A stretch of DNA of 64,000 nt from Symbiodinium natans (lineage: Eukaryota; Sar; Dinophyceae; Suessiales; Symbiodiniaceae), in NCBI GenBank assembly GCA_905221605.1, contig CAJNDS010002503.1:62001-126000 (forward strand), read 5' to 3'. The position numbers and the translations under genes were made by a program. A model generated the notes under the pieces. That model did not search any database. It saw only the letters and a list, made by a program, of their open reading frames with translations, and was not told where the DNA came from. This document shows, piece by piece, positions 21,548-32,347 of this stretch (positions are counted from its first letter, which is position 1; each line of letters begins with the position of its first letter).

Positions 21548-21640
21548 ATGAAGTTCTTTGCAGTGCTGGCCTTTGCTTCTGCTAGCTCGGCGGCTGCTGT
21601 GGTGGCGGCCTTAAATCCACAGGATCTTGGGAGGCTGGAG
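21548..21640 (+). CDS. First exon of a secreted or plastid-targeted protein (unrecognised)
   Basis: The ATG opens a textbook signal peptide: MKFFAVLAF followed by ASASSAAAVVAAL, then NPQDLGR. A GC donor follows GGGAG at 21632 or the frame runs on. No family can be named from this exon. It may be the start of a gene whose later exons are the helical candidates at 22296-23396, or even of the Cys-rich gene beginning at 25154. A spliced-leader relic lies 0.2 kb upstream. Confidence 0.5.
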
Positions 21641-22295
21641 GTATCCTTGCCGTGTTTTCGAGCTCGGCACATGTTAGAATTTGAGTGTCTTGCAGTCGCG
21701 CCGACTTTTTTCGTGTACAATGTGCAGCTTCTGATGGCTGATGGGAGAATCTTGAAGTGCTCGTGCTCGGTGCACTGACCGAGGTAGCCGGCCGCAGCAA
21801 GCTGGGTCGGGGCCTCAGCCGTGTCGGTTTCGGATGATGCGTTGGCTGTGTCCCAAACACACTAAGCCCGACTTCCCAGTCCCCTCGCACACCCAGGCGC
21901 CTTGACGAAGGATGATGCGCCAGCCAGCCCCTGGTTGTCCCTGTTGCCTTGTGCTCAGCGGAAGGGACCCTGTTTCAGGCTTTCGGGCTTCCAAGGCTTC
22001 AGAGGACGCAGCCGTGCTGGAGGCTCCCAGGCCCCCGTTCGATCTGTGGGGCTTCCTTTGGCGCCTCCGAAGGAGGAGCGGCTCCCCCATACCTCTCTTT
22101 CATTTTGCTGCGCAGAAGCTTCTTGTTGTTCGAAGCTTGAACACCCGACCCCAATGCCTCGAACCTCAGGCGTCCGGGAACCCAAAGCCCTAAAGCTCCT
22201 TAAAGCATCTTAAACCCCTTAAACTTAACAGAATTCCCACCCTGAACCGTAAACCCTAAACCCTAAACCCGGACCCCCAAGCTTCCCAAGAAGCA

Positions 22296-22442
22296 GAGGA
22301 AGAGGAAGAAGAAGAAGAAGAAGAAGAAGCAGAAGAAGAAGAAGAAGAAGAAGAAGAAGAAGAAGAAGAAGAAGAAGAAGAAGAAGAAGAAGAAGAAGAA
22401 GAAGAAGAAGAAGAAGAAGAAGAAGAAGAAGAAGAAGAAGAG
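22296..22442. repeat. (GAA)n microsatellite, possible poly-Glu exon
   Basis: About 45 GAA triplets with few interruptions. In the + frame they give poly-Glu followed by TEQLRTKSW; the poly-Leu and poly-Lys readings are shadows. Whether it is transcribed into protein is unclear. Confidence 0.9.
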
Positions 22443-22879
22443 ACCGAGCAGCTGAGGACCAAAAGCTGGGCACTTCCCGGAGAGCCGCAGGAGGAGCAGA
22501 GCCCTTGCCTCGGAAAGTGGGCGCTTTTGTTCTTCTTTTCAGCTTTTGGTGGGTGGCTTAGAGGGGTTTTATAGGATTTCGGGCTCAAGGTTGAGGGTTT
22601 GGGGTTTGAAGCCCTGAACTTAAGACCCCGACCCCCCCAAAACCCTAAGCCGGGTGGGGGGGCTTGTCGGGGTCAGGAGGTTGGAGAGTGTCTGGTGTGG
22701 CATGGGCCTCTTTGAGGCTTCTTCGAGGTTGCAGCAACAAAACGGGCGCAAAGCCTGAAGTCCCTCAGATTCCGAAACCTCTACACCTCAAGCTAAACCC
22801 CTTAAACCACCAAACTCCGAAACCTAAGCTGCTAAACTCCTGAACCCTCAAACCCTAAAGGCCCTGAACCACAGGCAAG

Positions 22880-23396
22880 GGTCTGGATGTTCTGGCAAGC
22901 AGCATTGTCCAGCTGGCGAAGAGGACCTTGCCTGACACAATTCTTGTCCATGGTTTAGGGTGTAGCAGAGTTTGGGGTGCTTGGGGTGTAGGGGTTTGGA
23001 GCTCAACCCGTCACCACCTCTCCAAGCCATCTAGACCCCAAACCCTAAACCACCAACCCGCCCCGACCCTAAGCCCGAGTTCCCAACCCCCCCCATGTCC
23101 CAGCCCCTGGCAGTCAAAAAGCTGGACAGCCTGCCGACTCCAGCATGGAGGCTGGGGGACCCTTGCCTCGGTCAAACGGAGACTGTGGCCTCGGTTTTAG
23201 GGTGTAGGGTGTAGGGTATAGGGTTTAGGGGTGCAGGGTTTAGGGTTTAGTTGGGGGTCTGTGGTGGGGTGGGGGGCCTTCGGGCAGTTCTTGAAGTGTT
23301 GGGAGTGTTCAGGGGCTTTTGCGGGGGGGGGGGGGGGGGGGGACATGTGGCCAGGCTGCCATTGACAGCATCAAGGCGATCTTGAAAGACATGCAG
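22880..23396 (+). CDS. Candidate helical exons (unrecognised)
   Basis: Three exon-like pieces follow AG acceptors: 22880-22921 (GLDVLASSIVQLAK), one starting near 23114 (KKLDSLP in one frame) and 23355-23396 (AAIDSIKAILKDMQ). All are amphipathic. They are separated by CCCTAAA/TTTAGGG tracts as in the proven genes. No function assigned. Confidence 0.35.
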
Positions 23397-23904
23397 GACT
23401 TACTTCTCTGAGCCTGAACCAACCCAAAACCCCAACCTTGAAGCACCCTGAGCCCTAAACCCGAAATTGTCTCCACTACGCCCATTTTCAGGAGAGGCCG
23501 CTGCTGTCAACCCAAAAGGCCCCTGTCAGCTCTTGGGGTTCTCTGCAAGGACTCAGTCCTCACGGGAAACACGGCCGCCCAGAAGGACGAGTTTCGAGGG
23601 TCCGAGGGGTGCCCAGATGCCCTAAGCTTTGGAGCTTTGGGGCTTCTGACGAGGGAACCCATTTTGGAACCCTAGGCTATCATCAGCTGCCCCATCGTTT
23701 TCTCAGGAGATCCTGAACCCCTGAACCCCCTCAAACCTCAGGAGATCTTCAAGAAGCAAGCCTCTGTCGCCGCCTGCCCCCCACCGAATGTCACGTGGGC
23801 TCCTCAGGTCGTCTCGCATGAACCAGAGGTTCAGGGCAAAGAAGCAGCTGCAGACGAATGTGGGTGTTTCCCAAGCAACAGCAGTGATGTCCGCAGGGTG
23901 CGAA

Positions 23905-24045
23905 CATTCTGGGTGAAGACGCGAAGACGTTTTCGCGCGCAAAGACGTGAAGACGCGAGTTGACTTGACGGCATCATCGGCGTCAACGGCGTCAACAGTG
24001 TTCCAAGTAACAGCCTCAACAGCTTCAACGTGTCAACAGCGGCAA
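23905..24045. repeat. Dispersed repeat with GGCGTCAAC motif, copy A
   Basis: GGGTGAAGACGCGAAG and related GACGCGAAG pieces are followed by GGCGTCAACGGCGTCAAC and degenerate TCAACAG units. A relative with the same order of motifs lies at 39540-39775. Confidence 0.6.
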
Positions 24046-24196
24046 TGAAGACGCAAAGACAAGAAATTCTACAAAAAGAAAAAAGAAAACATGGGAACAA
24101 AACGCCATACATTACAAGACGGACAGAATGCGTTGCATCACCAGCCCTCCTGTTCCCGCAGGCAGAAGATCACCTGGGAGGCCGTGCCGTTTCATC

Positions 24197-24384
24197 TGTA
24201 TGTATGTATGCATGCATGTATGTGTATGTGTATGTGTATATGTGTATGTGTATGCATATGTCTATGTCTATGTCTATGTGTATGTATATGTACATGTACA
24301 TGTACATGTATATGTATATGTATATGTGTATGTACATGTATTTTATCACACACATACATATATATATATATATATGTATATATG

Positions 24385-24421
<37 letters not shown>

Positions 24422-24436
24422 GTATATATATATATG

Positions 24437-24469
<33 letters not shown>

Positions 24470-24472
24470 GTA
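24197..24472. repeat. Long TATG/TATA microsatellite
   Basis: About 275 bp of TATG, TGTA, TATGTC and TATA units; several open frames in it are low-complexity artefacts. Confidence 0.95.
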
Positions 24473-24639
24473 CAAGCGCGAGCATACACACGTAATTTAC
24501 TCATTTACTTATCACGAAAGCTAGCTCTGTGGAGCTGGCGGGAGTTGTCGTTTACCCATGCACTGGTATTCACCTTGTTAAGAAGCTTCCAGGGAAAAAA
24601 AGGGTTCCACACCTTAACAGGTCCGAAACCCAAGACTTA

Positions 24640-24845
24640 AGGTGGGGGTTGGGGGGGGGGGGGCCCCCCCCCCTCACTCCCATGAAGCATTTTCGAAGGA
24701 TAAGGTGCGGCGGCCCCCCCCCCCCCCCCCTCCTTTAAGGTGGTTGCGCGTGGGATAAGGGAGCGCCCCCCCCCTACCACCTTCAGGTCCCCCCCCCCCA
24801 CAAGGTCCCCCCCCACCCCCCCCCAAGGTCCTCCCCCGCCCCCCA
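24640..24845. repeat. G-run and C-run rich tract
   Basis: Repeated runs of 8-15 C or G separated by short pieces such as AAGGT. No gene. Base-count accuracy in such runs is doubtful. Confidence 0.8.
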
Positions 24846-25153
24846 CAGTCACCATGCTCTGAAGGTCTGTGGTACTTTGCAGAGGTCGTACTGAACAGAG
24901 CGTCCCTGTACCTAAACTTCGTTTGCGACACGGGGTTCCAGCGGGGGAAGCAAGGGGGCTGAAGGAGTTTAGGGCTTCAGATTTCGAGTTTAGGGGTCTT
25001 CGATCTTACCTGACTAACCGGTTGAGGCATGTGCCTGAAATACGGAAAAAGCTGCGCCGGCGGCTCCAAGTCCTGCCGACTCGCTGCCTGCCACCCCCCT
25101 GTGGTGACTAGCTTTCGTAGCCCCTTCTCAAGTTTAGTTTGTTTTTTGTTCAG

Positions 25154-28100
25154 GGGGAGGGTTGGCTGGGTTTCAAGAGTGCGACGTGGCAGGCGAGCCT
25201 CAAGGTGACGGTGAAAGATGTGGTCACCTGCAGCCGCTTGGACATCAGAGAAGCGGGTTCCCTCTGCTGCGATTCCCTTCCTTAAAGTGGCTGGTATGCT
25301 CTTTACGGAAGATGGCTGGCATTATAATTTGCTTAAAATGGCTGGTCATATCTTTACATAAACTGGTTGGTATTCTTTTTGGGAACTGCCCGGGAAGAGG
25401 ACCCTTAATTTTGAGGAACCTACCAAATCTCCATGTAGATAGGATCCCCCCCCCCCCCCCCCACTCCAGATGGAGTTCAGTGGGTGCCGAAAGCCTGAGC
25501 CCAAACCCTCTTCCGCCTCTTCCGCCATCCAGGGGAGGAAGAGAAGACCTACTACGGCATCGGCCCCAGGGTGGGTTTGGCCCAAGGGTGGATTTGGGGT
25601 CATGTTGGGGACTTTGTGGGTTCGTGAGTTTTGCTTTTCCAGGCCTCTGGGTTTCAGGCTTTAGGGATGAAGGCTTAGGGTTGAGGGGTTAGTTTTGGCT
25701 TGGGTTTAGGGTTTAGCCTTCAGAGAAGAGCCGGCCCCACTGTGCAGCCCCCGAAAAACGTGACAGGCACGGAAGAGAGCCTGTTGTGGCTTTTAGTGTT
25801 TGTGTCTCAGGGCCCTGGAGAACCCGAGGAACTGCGGAGACGTTTAAGGGCTTAGGGTTGAGGGATGTTGAGGGTTTAGGGTAGGGTATGGCGAGAATCT
25901 CGCCCAGCATCACATCTTCAGCGGGCATCTCTCCAAGTTGATCTCGTTCTAGCAGTCATTCTGCCCACGGCGCATCCAGCAAAAACTGACACCACGGCGC
26001 CCTGGACCTTTCATCCCCAGAACGTAAAGAGAAAGACCCAAAACCGTAAACCCTGAACCCTAGACCCACCACCTGCTCTGAGATTCTTACGAGTCCTGCA
26101 AGTCTGAGGAGGTGGGCACTGAGAGGGTTCGGGGATTTAGGGATTAGGGTTTAGGGTTTAGGGTTTGGGGGTTTAGGGGTTTGCGACATGTCTTGCAGAA
26201 GGACATGGTGGCTTTGCCACGTAGACTCTTTGAGTTCCCGGAAGTACCTTCAACTGCCCCCTGGTGCAGCAAACTCCCAAGCGCTCTGTGGGAGTTGGAT
26301 GTTGGTTTTGCCTTGCCAGGAGCGCTGCTCCAACACCACGGAATGCTGCGCCCAGATCATCCAGCCCAACCCATACTGCCTGAGCCCCCCTGTGGGCCCA
26401 TCGCAGGGAGCTTAGGCTGCATGTGCTGCACGCCGGTTGCCGCTGCGGCTCTTATCTTGTTCTGTTCAGCCGACAACTGCAGGCCGCTTTCTTTGCAGAC
26501 GACTTGTGATAGCACGCAGGGAGCCTCAGAACATCTCAGAACCCGGGGCTTGGAGCCATGCATCCTCCTTCTTCCTGCCTGAGTAGAGAGCTGCAAGAAC
26601 TGCCATGAAGCACCCCAAAAGCCCCCCCCCTAAACCCTAAACCCTAAACCCTAAACCCTAAACCCTAAACCCTAAACCCTAAACCCTAAACCCTAAACCC
26701 TAAACCCTAAACCCCCCAAAGCTTAGGTCGAAGTGCCGTGAGCGCGACCTCCGCAACCGACTTGGTTTTTTTGAGGCGAAGCTCAAGGAGCCCCTCGGCT
26801 GCCTATGTTTTAAGTTAAGGGTTTAGGGTTTAGGGTTTAGGGTTTAGGGTTTAGGGTTTAGGGTTTAGGGTTTAGGGTTTAGGGTTTAGGGCTTGGGGTA
26901 AGGTGTACAAGGGGTAACCTTGTCCTAGGAACCCTACACCCTCACGCTCCTTTAAGGTTTGGAGCTTCAGGGGCTTTCGGGTGTTGAGGCTTGAATTCAC
27001 TTGGGACGTCGGGTTTCCCCGCTCGGCGCCCTGTCCCATAGGTTTCAGGGTTTAGGATTATCTCAGGCTTCCTCGGGTCTCACACTTCTTCACCTTCGGC
27101 GTTTTTTGCGGTCTGAAGGGGAGCAGTCGCCTTCAAAAAAGCAGGGCTGAAGGCGAGGGTTGCGGCCTCTGCGGTCTGGAGTCTGAGTCCAGAGTTTTCG
27201 TGGGTGTAGCCTCTCGCCCCGGCGAAATGATCCCTGTTGCCTTGTTGTAGAAACCCTCAACCTTAGACCCTAAACCCTAAACCCTAAACCCGAAACCCTA
27301 AACCCTAATTAAACCCTAAACCCTAAACCTTAAACCCTAAACCCTAAACCTTAAACCCTAAACCCTAAATCCTACAGAAGCCCCAAGTCGGCAGTCCTGC
27401 TTTGTGCCCTTGAAGTGGGGCCAGTTGGGTAGGGTTGCTTCAAACGACCTTCGACAGCGTCCAATCCGAGGTACAACGACGCCTACGCGCTGTGCGAGGG
27501 CTCTCGTACAGGTCGGGCGGCTATGCGGCTGTGTGTGTGTGCGGATTGTTCAGTCCGTGAGGAGGTAGGTTGCTATCGGTGTTAGGGTCTCCCGCCGACC
27601 CCTAAACCATCCTAAACCCCACAAGCCTCAACATCTTAACAGCAAAAGAGATACATCCTTCATCACTGCACGCTCGGATCTGAAAGCCAAGGAACCCCCG
27701 AGCTCTCGGACAAATGTGCAACAAATCCTATGAACTTTGAACCCCTAGTTTAGAACACCCCCTATGTGAGTTGTACCTCCATCAGACTTGTCAGGATGCA
27801 ACGAAAGCTACGCCTGCCCGGACAAGCGGACCAAGTGGCAGGAGGGGGGTCGATGCGCCACGACGACTCAGGTAAAATAGGGGGATCCTAAACCCTAAAC
27901 CCTAAACAAGCGCCTCAGAGGCCTTTTTGGGGCCTTTGGGGCCTTTCAGGCGCCTTAGGGGAGTTGGGGTTTTTAATTAGCTTCAGGGTGTCGGGGGGGT
28001 CTTTGTCAGGCCTTCAAGGGCTTCCCAAGCACAACTAAAGCCCCTGGCGCCAGGAGAAGCACATGGTGTGCAACACGAACCAGACAGCCTTTGAGGAGGC

Positions 28101-31100
28101 GCACTCCGGGGCTGACAGGGCCTTGCTTGGCGACCCTACGTTGTCGGGCACTTCCTGGTAGTCCCAAGACCCCACAATCTGAAACGCGTCCCAAGCCCCT
28201 GCCGGCCAAAACCTGACGTGCTGCGTAGCGAAGGCATGTGCTGGGTATCTGGCGGGAGGTATTTGAGGTCTCCCTACACCACCCGAGAATCCATCCCGAA
28301 CCCCCCAACTTGTTGAGGGCTAAGGCGCGTGGCTCGCGGTCTTAGGTGAATCCTTCCGCAGCAGGCCCCAATGTCCAGCCTAAAGTCCAGTTCGGTTTGG
28401 GTTCTTGGGGTTGTAGAAGCGCTTGAATCTAGACGGATGAAATTACGACACAACAATTTGTGCATCTCTTATAGAACATTATAGAACATGCTATGTAATA
28501 TGGAGTTTGAAGCGCTGTGTCAATGCGAGCCGTGAGGCTTACTGCAAGCTGGCGACGGATGTCGAGGCACGTTCTTCGTGGTGGCACCTGGGAGACCCTA
28601 GGAGCTGCAGGGGGAGAATACAATTCAGGCAATACGATGCCAGATCATAGAATGTACCGTGTCATATACTATATCATCATCTAGTATAGTTATACATATA
28701 CATATACATCTTTCTGTATTTAGTATGATGACACCATGTGATCACATCATTGTTCCAAATTGTCATATTAATTAGGTAGCTTTTTGTCATATTCTCATAT
28801 TATCATACTCTCGTATTATCATATTATCACAGCATCATATTATCATATGATCATATCCACATATGCTCATACGATCATTCTATCAGACTGTCGTACGGCA
28901 TTGTCATGACATTTTCTGTGATATGGCTATCATTGCTATCTTATTTTCTTGTTGCAGGTTTCTGTCATTCTCTAGGACACGTTTATATCCTACCCCCAAT
29001 ATAGATCCCCAAGCAGTAGGATTCCCTTCCAAAAAGGGCCCCAATAAGGTACCCCTAAAAACCCCTATGTAGAGTGCCCTGAACCCAATACAGTACAACC
29101 CCCGGAGCCCCGAACATGTGCTCAAGCCCAAGCTTCCTGGCAGGCGAGCTGGGAGACCTACTCCATCTGCCGCGCACCTACGGTGGTCCATGTACATTTA
29201 GAATTATATGCCTTTATAGCGTTATATGAAAAATCTGAGACTGTATTATGGTATGTTCGAGGGGTTTTGGCTGGCTTGGACTTGCTTCGGTTGTGGGCTC
29301 ATGGTTTCGAGAATCCCCCCCCCCCCCCCCCCTGCGCCTGCGGGCCAGCACTCAGGCTACACGCACAACAAGCAGGCGCTGGTCTCCGAGGAGGACAAGC
29401 AGGATGTCCTGCTTGCAGGCCGCCGGCAGGCGCGCCCTCAGAACCCTGTTGCTCCCCAGGCCAAGCACTTCAAAGCCTTCCCATCCACCATCAAGTCCTA
29501 AGCCCAAAAGTCCCCGAATCCTGTGCCCCAAAATCCCCCCCGGAGCCCTAAACCCTAAGCGGAGGGGCATTGGGGATCCCTTTTGAAAGGAGTGGCGCGG
29601 GCTCGCGAGGATCGAGTGCCTCTTGGGTCCCCCGGCGTGGTCCTGAAGTTGAGAAATTTGGGTTTAGGGTTTAGGGTTTAGGGTTTAGGGTTATTTGGGT
29701 TCTCAGGGTGTTTTGGGGTTCGAGGGCTTGAGGGTTTCAGGGTTCTGAGGGGTTTAGGGTTTAGGGTCTAGGGTTCTCGGCCTCTAGGGTCTTAAGGTGT
29801 CAGGGTTCTAGGGTTCTAGGTTCTCGGGTCCACTCATTACCCTACAGTAGACCCATGTAGGTTGTTTCGGAAATAGGTACAACGTTGTTGTTATTGTATG
29901 ATCAAGTATAGGTCCCAATCCCGGTGCTTGCACGCTAAGTCCCTCTTGTCACACGCTCTCGTGTAGAGGCCGCTAAACCAAACTTCGAGGTTCATCCCTA
30001 CACGCCAACTCATTCAAACCAACTTAAGCTCAAATTTCGAGGTTCAGGGCCTATGGCTCTAAACAATGCAGAATCGTGACATAACCTTGTCTGCGAGGTG
30101 CGCTCAAGGCGGCCGTCTCTTTTCTGCAAGGTTGAGGGTTCGGTTTTAGGTTTCAGGGTACCCCTGAACATCAGCATTCAGTTCCACTGGGGCAGTTTGA
30201 GTATCTAACCTTATGCTCGGAATCAACACCCTTACGCTAGAGTTCTTCTGTCTGATCTTGGAACCCCGTCTTCCGATTTGCCTGCTCACAGAAAGTCTTT
30301 GAAAAGCCTCCGGCCGCGAAGCCCAGCTTAAGGACAAGGAGTCTGCGCTGGACGCCTGCCTCAAGGCGAACCACACGGACGCGGCCAACGCCACGTTGAC
30401 CCTTTCGAGCCTGGTCTGCATAGCCTGGATGGTTCTGGGCTTCGGGAGCTCAAAAGGGGGGAGGCATCTTCTGGGATCCCGGGAGGGCTTGCAGAATATG
30501 TGTCGCCCCCCAAGGTTCCCAACGCGTGAAGCCAACGTCACGACCCTTCAGACCTGCGACGAGAAGCTGGAGTCTCCTGGCACGGAGCCTCTCGCCTTGG
30601 AATGGTTTTGGGGTAATCAGGATAAACCCTAAACCCTAAACCCTAAACCCTAAACCCTAAACCCTAAACCCTAAGAACACGGGGGGAGGGGGGGAGGCTC
30701 GAGGCATGGTAGGGGGCCTTGTCGCATGTGCCAGCAGACTCGGCCGTGAACCGTCATAGGTTTGTTTCGCTGCGTCAGGGGTACGCATTCAGAACCTGTG
30801 GCTGGGGGAAGTCGTGGTGCAACAAAGGCTCTTGTCCAGAGTCCCCGGATTTTGAGTAGATGCCTCTAACCCAAAATTCAGCCCCAAAACTAGACGATCC
30901 ACCGGCAGCCCGATGCCCTCGGCTAGCTAGGCGGTCTTTCTCGTTGTGTGCTCCTTCCAGTTTGAGATGCCCCGAAACGGGGGGCCCCATCATCTAGATC
31001 AATCTCCAACTACACTCCCTAGCCCGAAGCCCCAAACAACCCTAAACCCTAAACCCAAAAACCCTAAACCCTAAACCCTAAACCCTAAACCCTAAACCCT

Positions 31101-31656
31101 AAACCGTCGAGGTACTTCATGAAGACCTACTACCATCTCATCCCGCCCGTGCTCGTCCCCACGTCCCTGACCACGTACCACTGCGCAGGGCGCCCAGTGG
31201 TCACGCAACCATGAATTCGGTTTAGGGTTTAGGGTTTAGGGTTTGGGGTTCAGGGTTTAGGGTTTCAGGGTTCATGGTTTCGGAGATTTTCAGGGTTTCA
31301 GGTTTAGCAGGTTCAAGGTTTAGAGTTGAGGGTTTAGGAGGTATGTAGGGGGAGGATTGAATCTGAAAGTGGGTTCCGAGACCACCGAGTCAGGGTCTGG
31401 CGCTTGGGCCGCAAGGGCTGTGCGATGGAGCTCCGCTCTAGGGTTTAAGGTATATAGAGCTTACATGCAGCTAAGGCCCTGAACCGAAGTACCCCAAACC
31501 CTGAACCATGAACTCTAGACCCAAAGTAGGTCTCAACTCTGAACCCTAGGCACCCTAAGCCTTAGAGGCTCAAAGGGATTCTGCGCCCAGGTGTCGGGCG
31601 TGGCGACCAGCCACTGCCCGATCGCTTCAAGTTCCGCTGCCTCCTTGCTTGCAAAG
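25154..31656 (+). CDS. Cys-rich, N-glycosylation-rich secreted or surface protein (unrecognised)
   Basis: A chain of small AG|G-bounded exons with coding-like composition: 25154-~25205 (GWLGFKSATWQASLK), ~25542 (EEEKTYYGIGPR), ~25740 (PPKNVTGTEES), 26083-~26124 (YESCKSEEVGTE), 26320-~26389 (ERCSNTTECCAQ), 26727-~26807 (SKCRERDLRNRLGFFEAKLK), 27471-27511 (YNDAYALCEGSRT), 27795-27871 (CNESYACPDKR), 28054-28117 (EKHMVCNTNQTAFEEAHS), 29349-~29405 (HSGYTHNKQALVSEEDKQ), 30333-~30385 joined to ~30531 (LDACLKANHTDAANVTTLQTC), 31112-31188 and 31591-31656. Cys and N-x-T/S sequons occur in most exons, suggesting passage through the secretory pathway. No domain family is recognised and the exon chain may comprise more than one gene. 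Introns are full of telomere-like tracts. Confidence 0.5.
26629..26711. repeat. (CCCTAAA)n tract before a small exon
   Basis: Perfect heptamers immediately upstream of the exon at 26727; the opposite-strand tract at 26819-26889 follows it. Confidence 0.95.
26819..26889. repeat. (TTTAGGG)n tract after a small exon
   Basis: Ten heptamers in the orientation opposite to 26629-26711, so the exon at 26727-~26807 is framed by complementary tracts. Confidence 0.95.
27264..27372. repeat. CCCTAAA tract with CCTTAAA variants
   Basis: Mixed canonical and variant heptamers in an intron. Confidence 0.9.
28620..28880. repeat. AT-rich quasi-periodic island (TCATATTATCA-like)
   Basis: Irregular ~10-bp units built from TATCATAT and variants. 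Lies between the exons at 28054 and 29349. Confidence 0.75.
28990..29075. mobile_element. Member of the GGGTACC/AATAAGG inverted-repeat family
   Basis: Shares TAGGATTCCCTT...CCCCAATAAGGTACCCC with 40306-40410. Its ends are less clear. Confidence 0.4.
29660..29695. repeat. (TTTAGGG)n tract
   Basis: Five heptamers followed to ~29830 by diverged GGGTTCTAGG variants. Confidence 0.9.
30626..30673. repeat. (CCCTAAA)n tract
   Basis: Seven heptamers in an intron of the Cys-rich gene. Confidence 0.9.
31040..31105. repeat. (CCCTAAA)n tract ending at an exon
   Basis: Runs to within seven bases of the exon at 31112; a TTTAGGG tract (31221-31270) follows that exon. Confidence 0.9.
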
Positions 31657-32310
31657 GCCCTTTTCGGGTCAAAGGGTTCAGGGGCCCCTACGCCCTCCGG
31701 CCCCGGAAGCCTTGAACCCCCCCCCCCCCCCAAACTCAAAGAACGCCCGACCTCTGAAGCCTGGCGCCTAAAGCTGATTTTGCGTTTGAGGGAGGCCCTA
31801 GGTTTGAAGTTCGGAGCTTTCGGGAGCTGAGGGGTTTGGGGATCGGGGCTTCGGATACGTAGGCACTTTTGGTACATGTCTCTCAAAGGGGATCCTGTGC
31901 TACTTTCGTGTAAAACAGGGTGGGCAACCTGATTTTGTGAAACGCCGATCTCCCCAAGCATCCCTGGTAAGAGATTTTTTCTCGATCTTTAACAGAATTC
32001 TCTGATAACGTCTAGGGTTTGTTTAAGGCCTTGGGGCATGCCCCAAGCCCTGAAGCCTAGCCCGCAAACCCTGAACCGAACCCCTGTGACACCCTACATA
32101 GCTGTGCCCGCCCTTCCTGCATGCTGCCTTGGCTGGGAACAGTTTGAGGATCAGAAGTCCATGCGCCTGAAAAGCTTCTTAGGTTGTTTTGGTAGGGAGC
32201 CTTGGGCGCTTCAGCGCGGCTGTGGGCTCTTTTGCTTTCGTGCTAAGGGGTGAAAGGACAGCCTTCAGAATCGTCCCGGTTCGTGCCGTTAACCATCACC
32301 CCACGCTTTC

Positions 32311-32312
32311 AG
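32311..32312 (+). promoter_or_regulatory. Candidate trans-splice acceptor of purF
   Basis: CGCTTTCAG precedes a 35-nt leader (32313-32347) before the ATG. Dinoflagellate mRNAs receive a spliced leader at such an AG. No other promoter element is recognisable. Confidence 0.35.
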
Positions 32313-32347
32313 ATCCACGGTAACTGAAGTCTTCCATACGCCGAGCC

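Noticed and set aside
22225-22588. Poly-Leu and poly-Ser proteins on the minus strand
   Set aside because: Translations of the GAA microsatellite in other frames.
24030-24640. Tyr/Ile/Met-rich proteins of 100-170 residues
   Set aside because: Pure translation of the TATG/TATA microsatellite.
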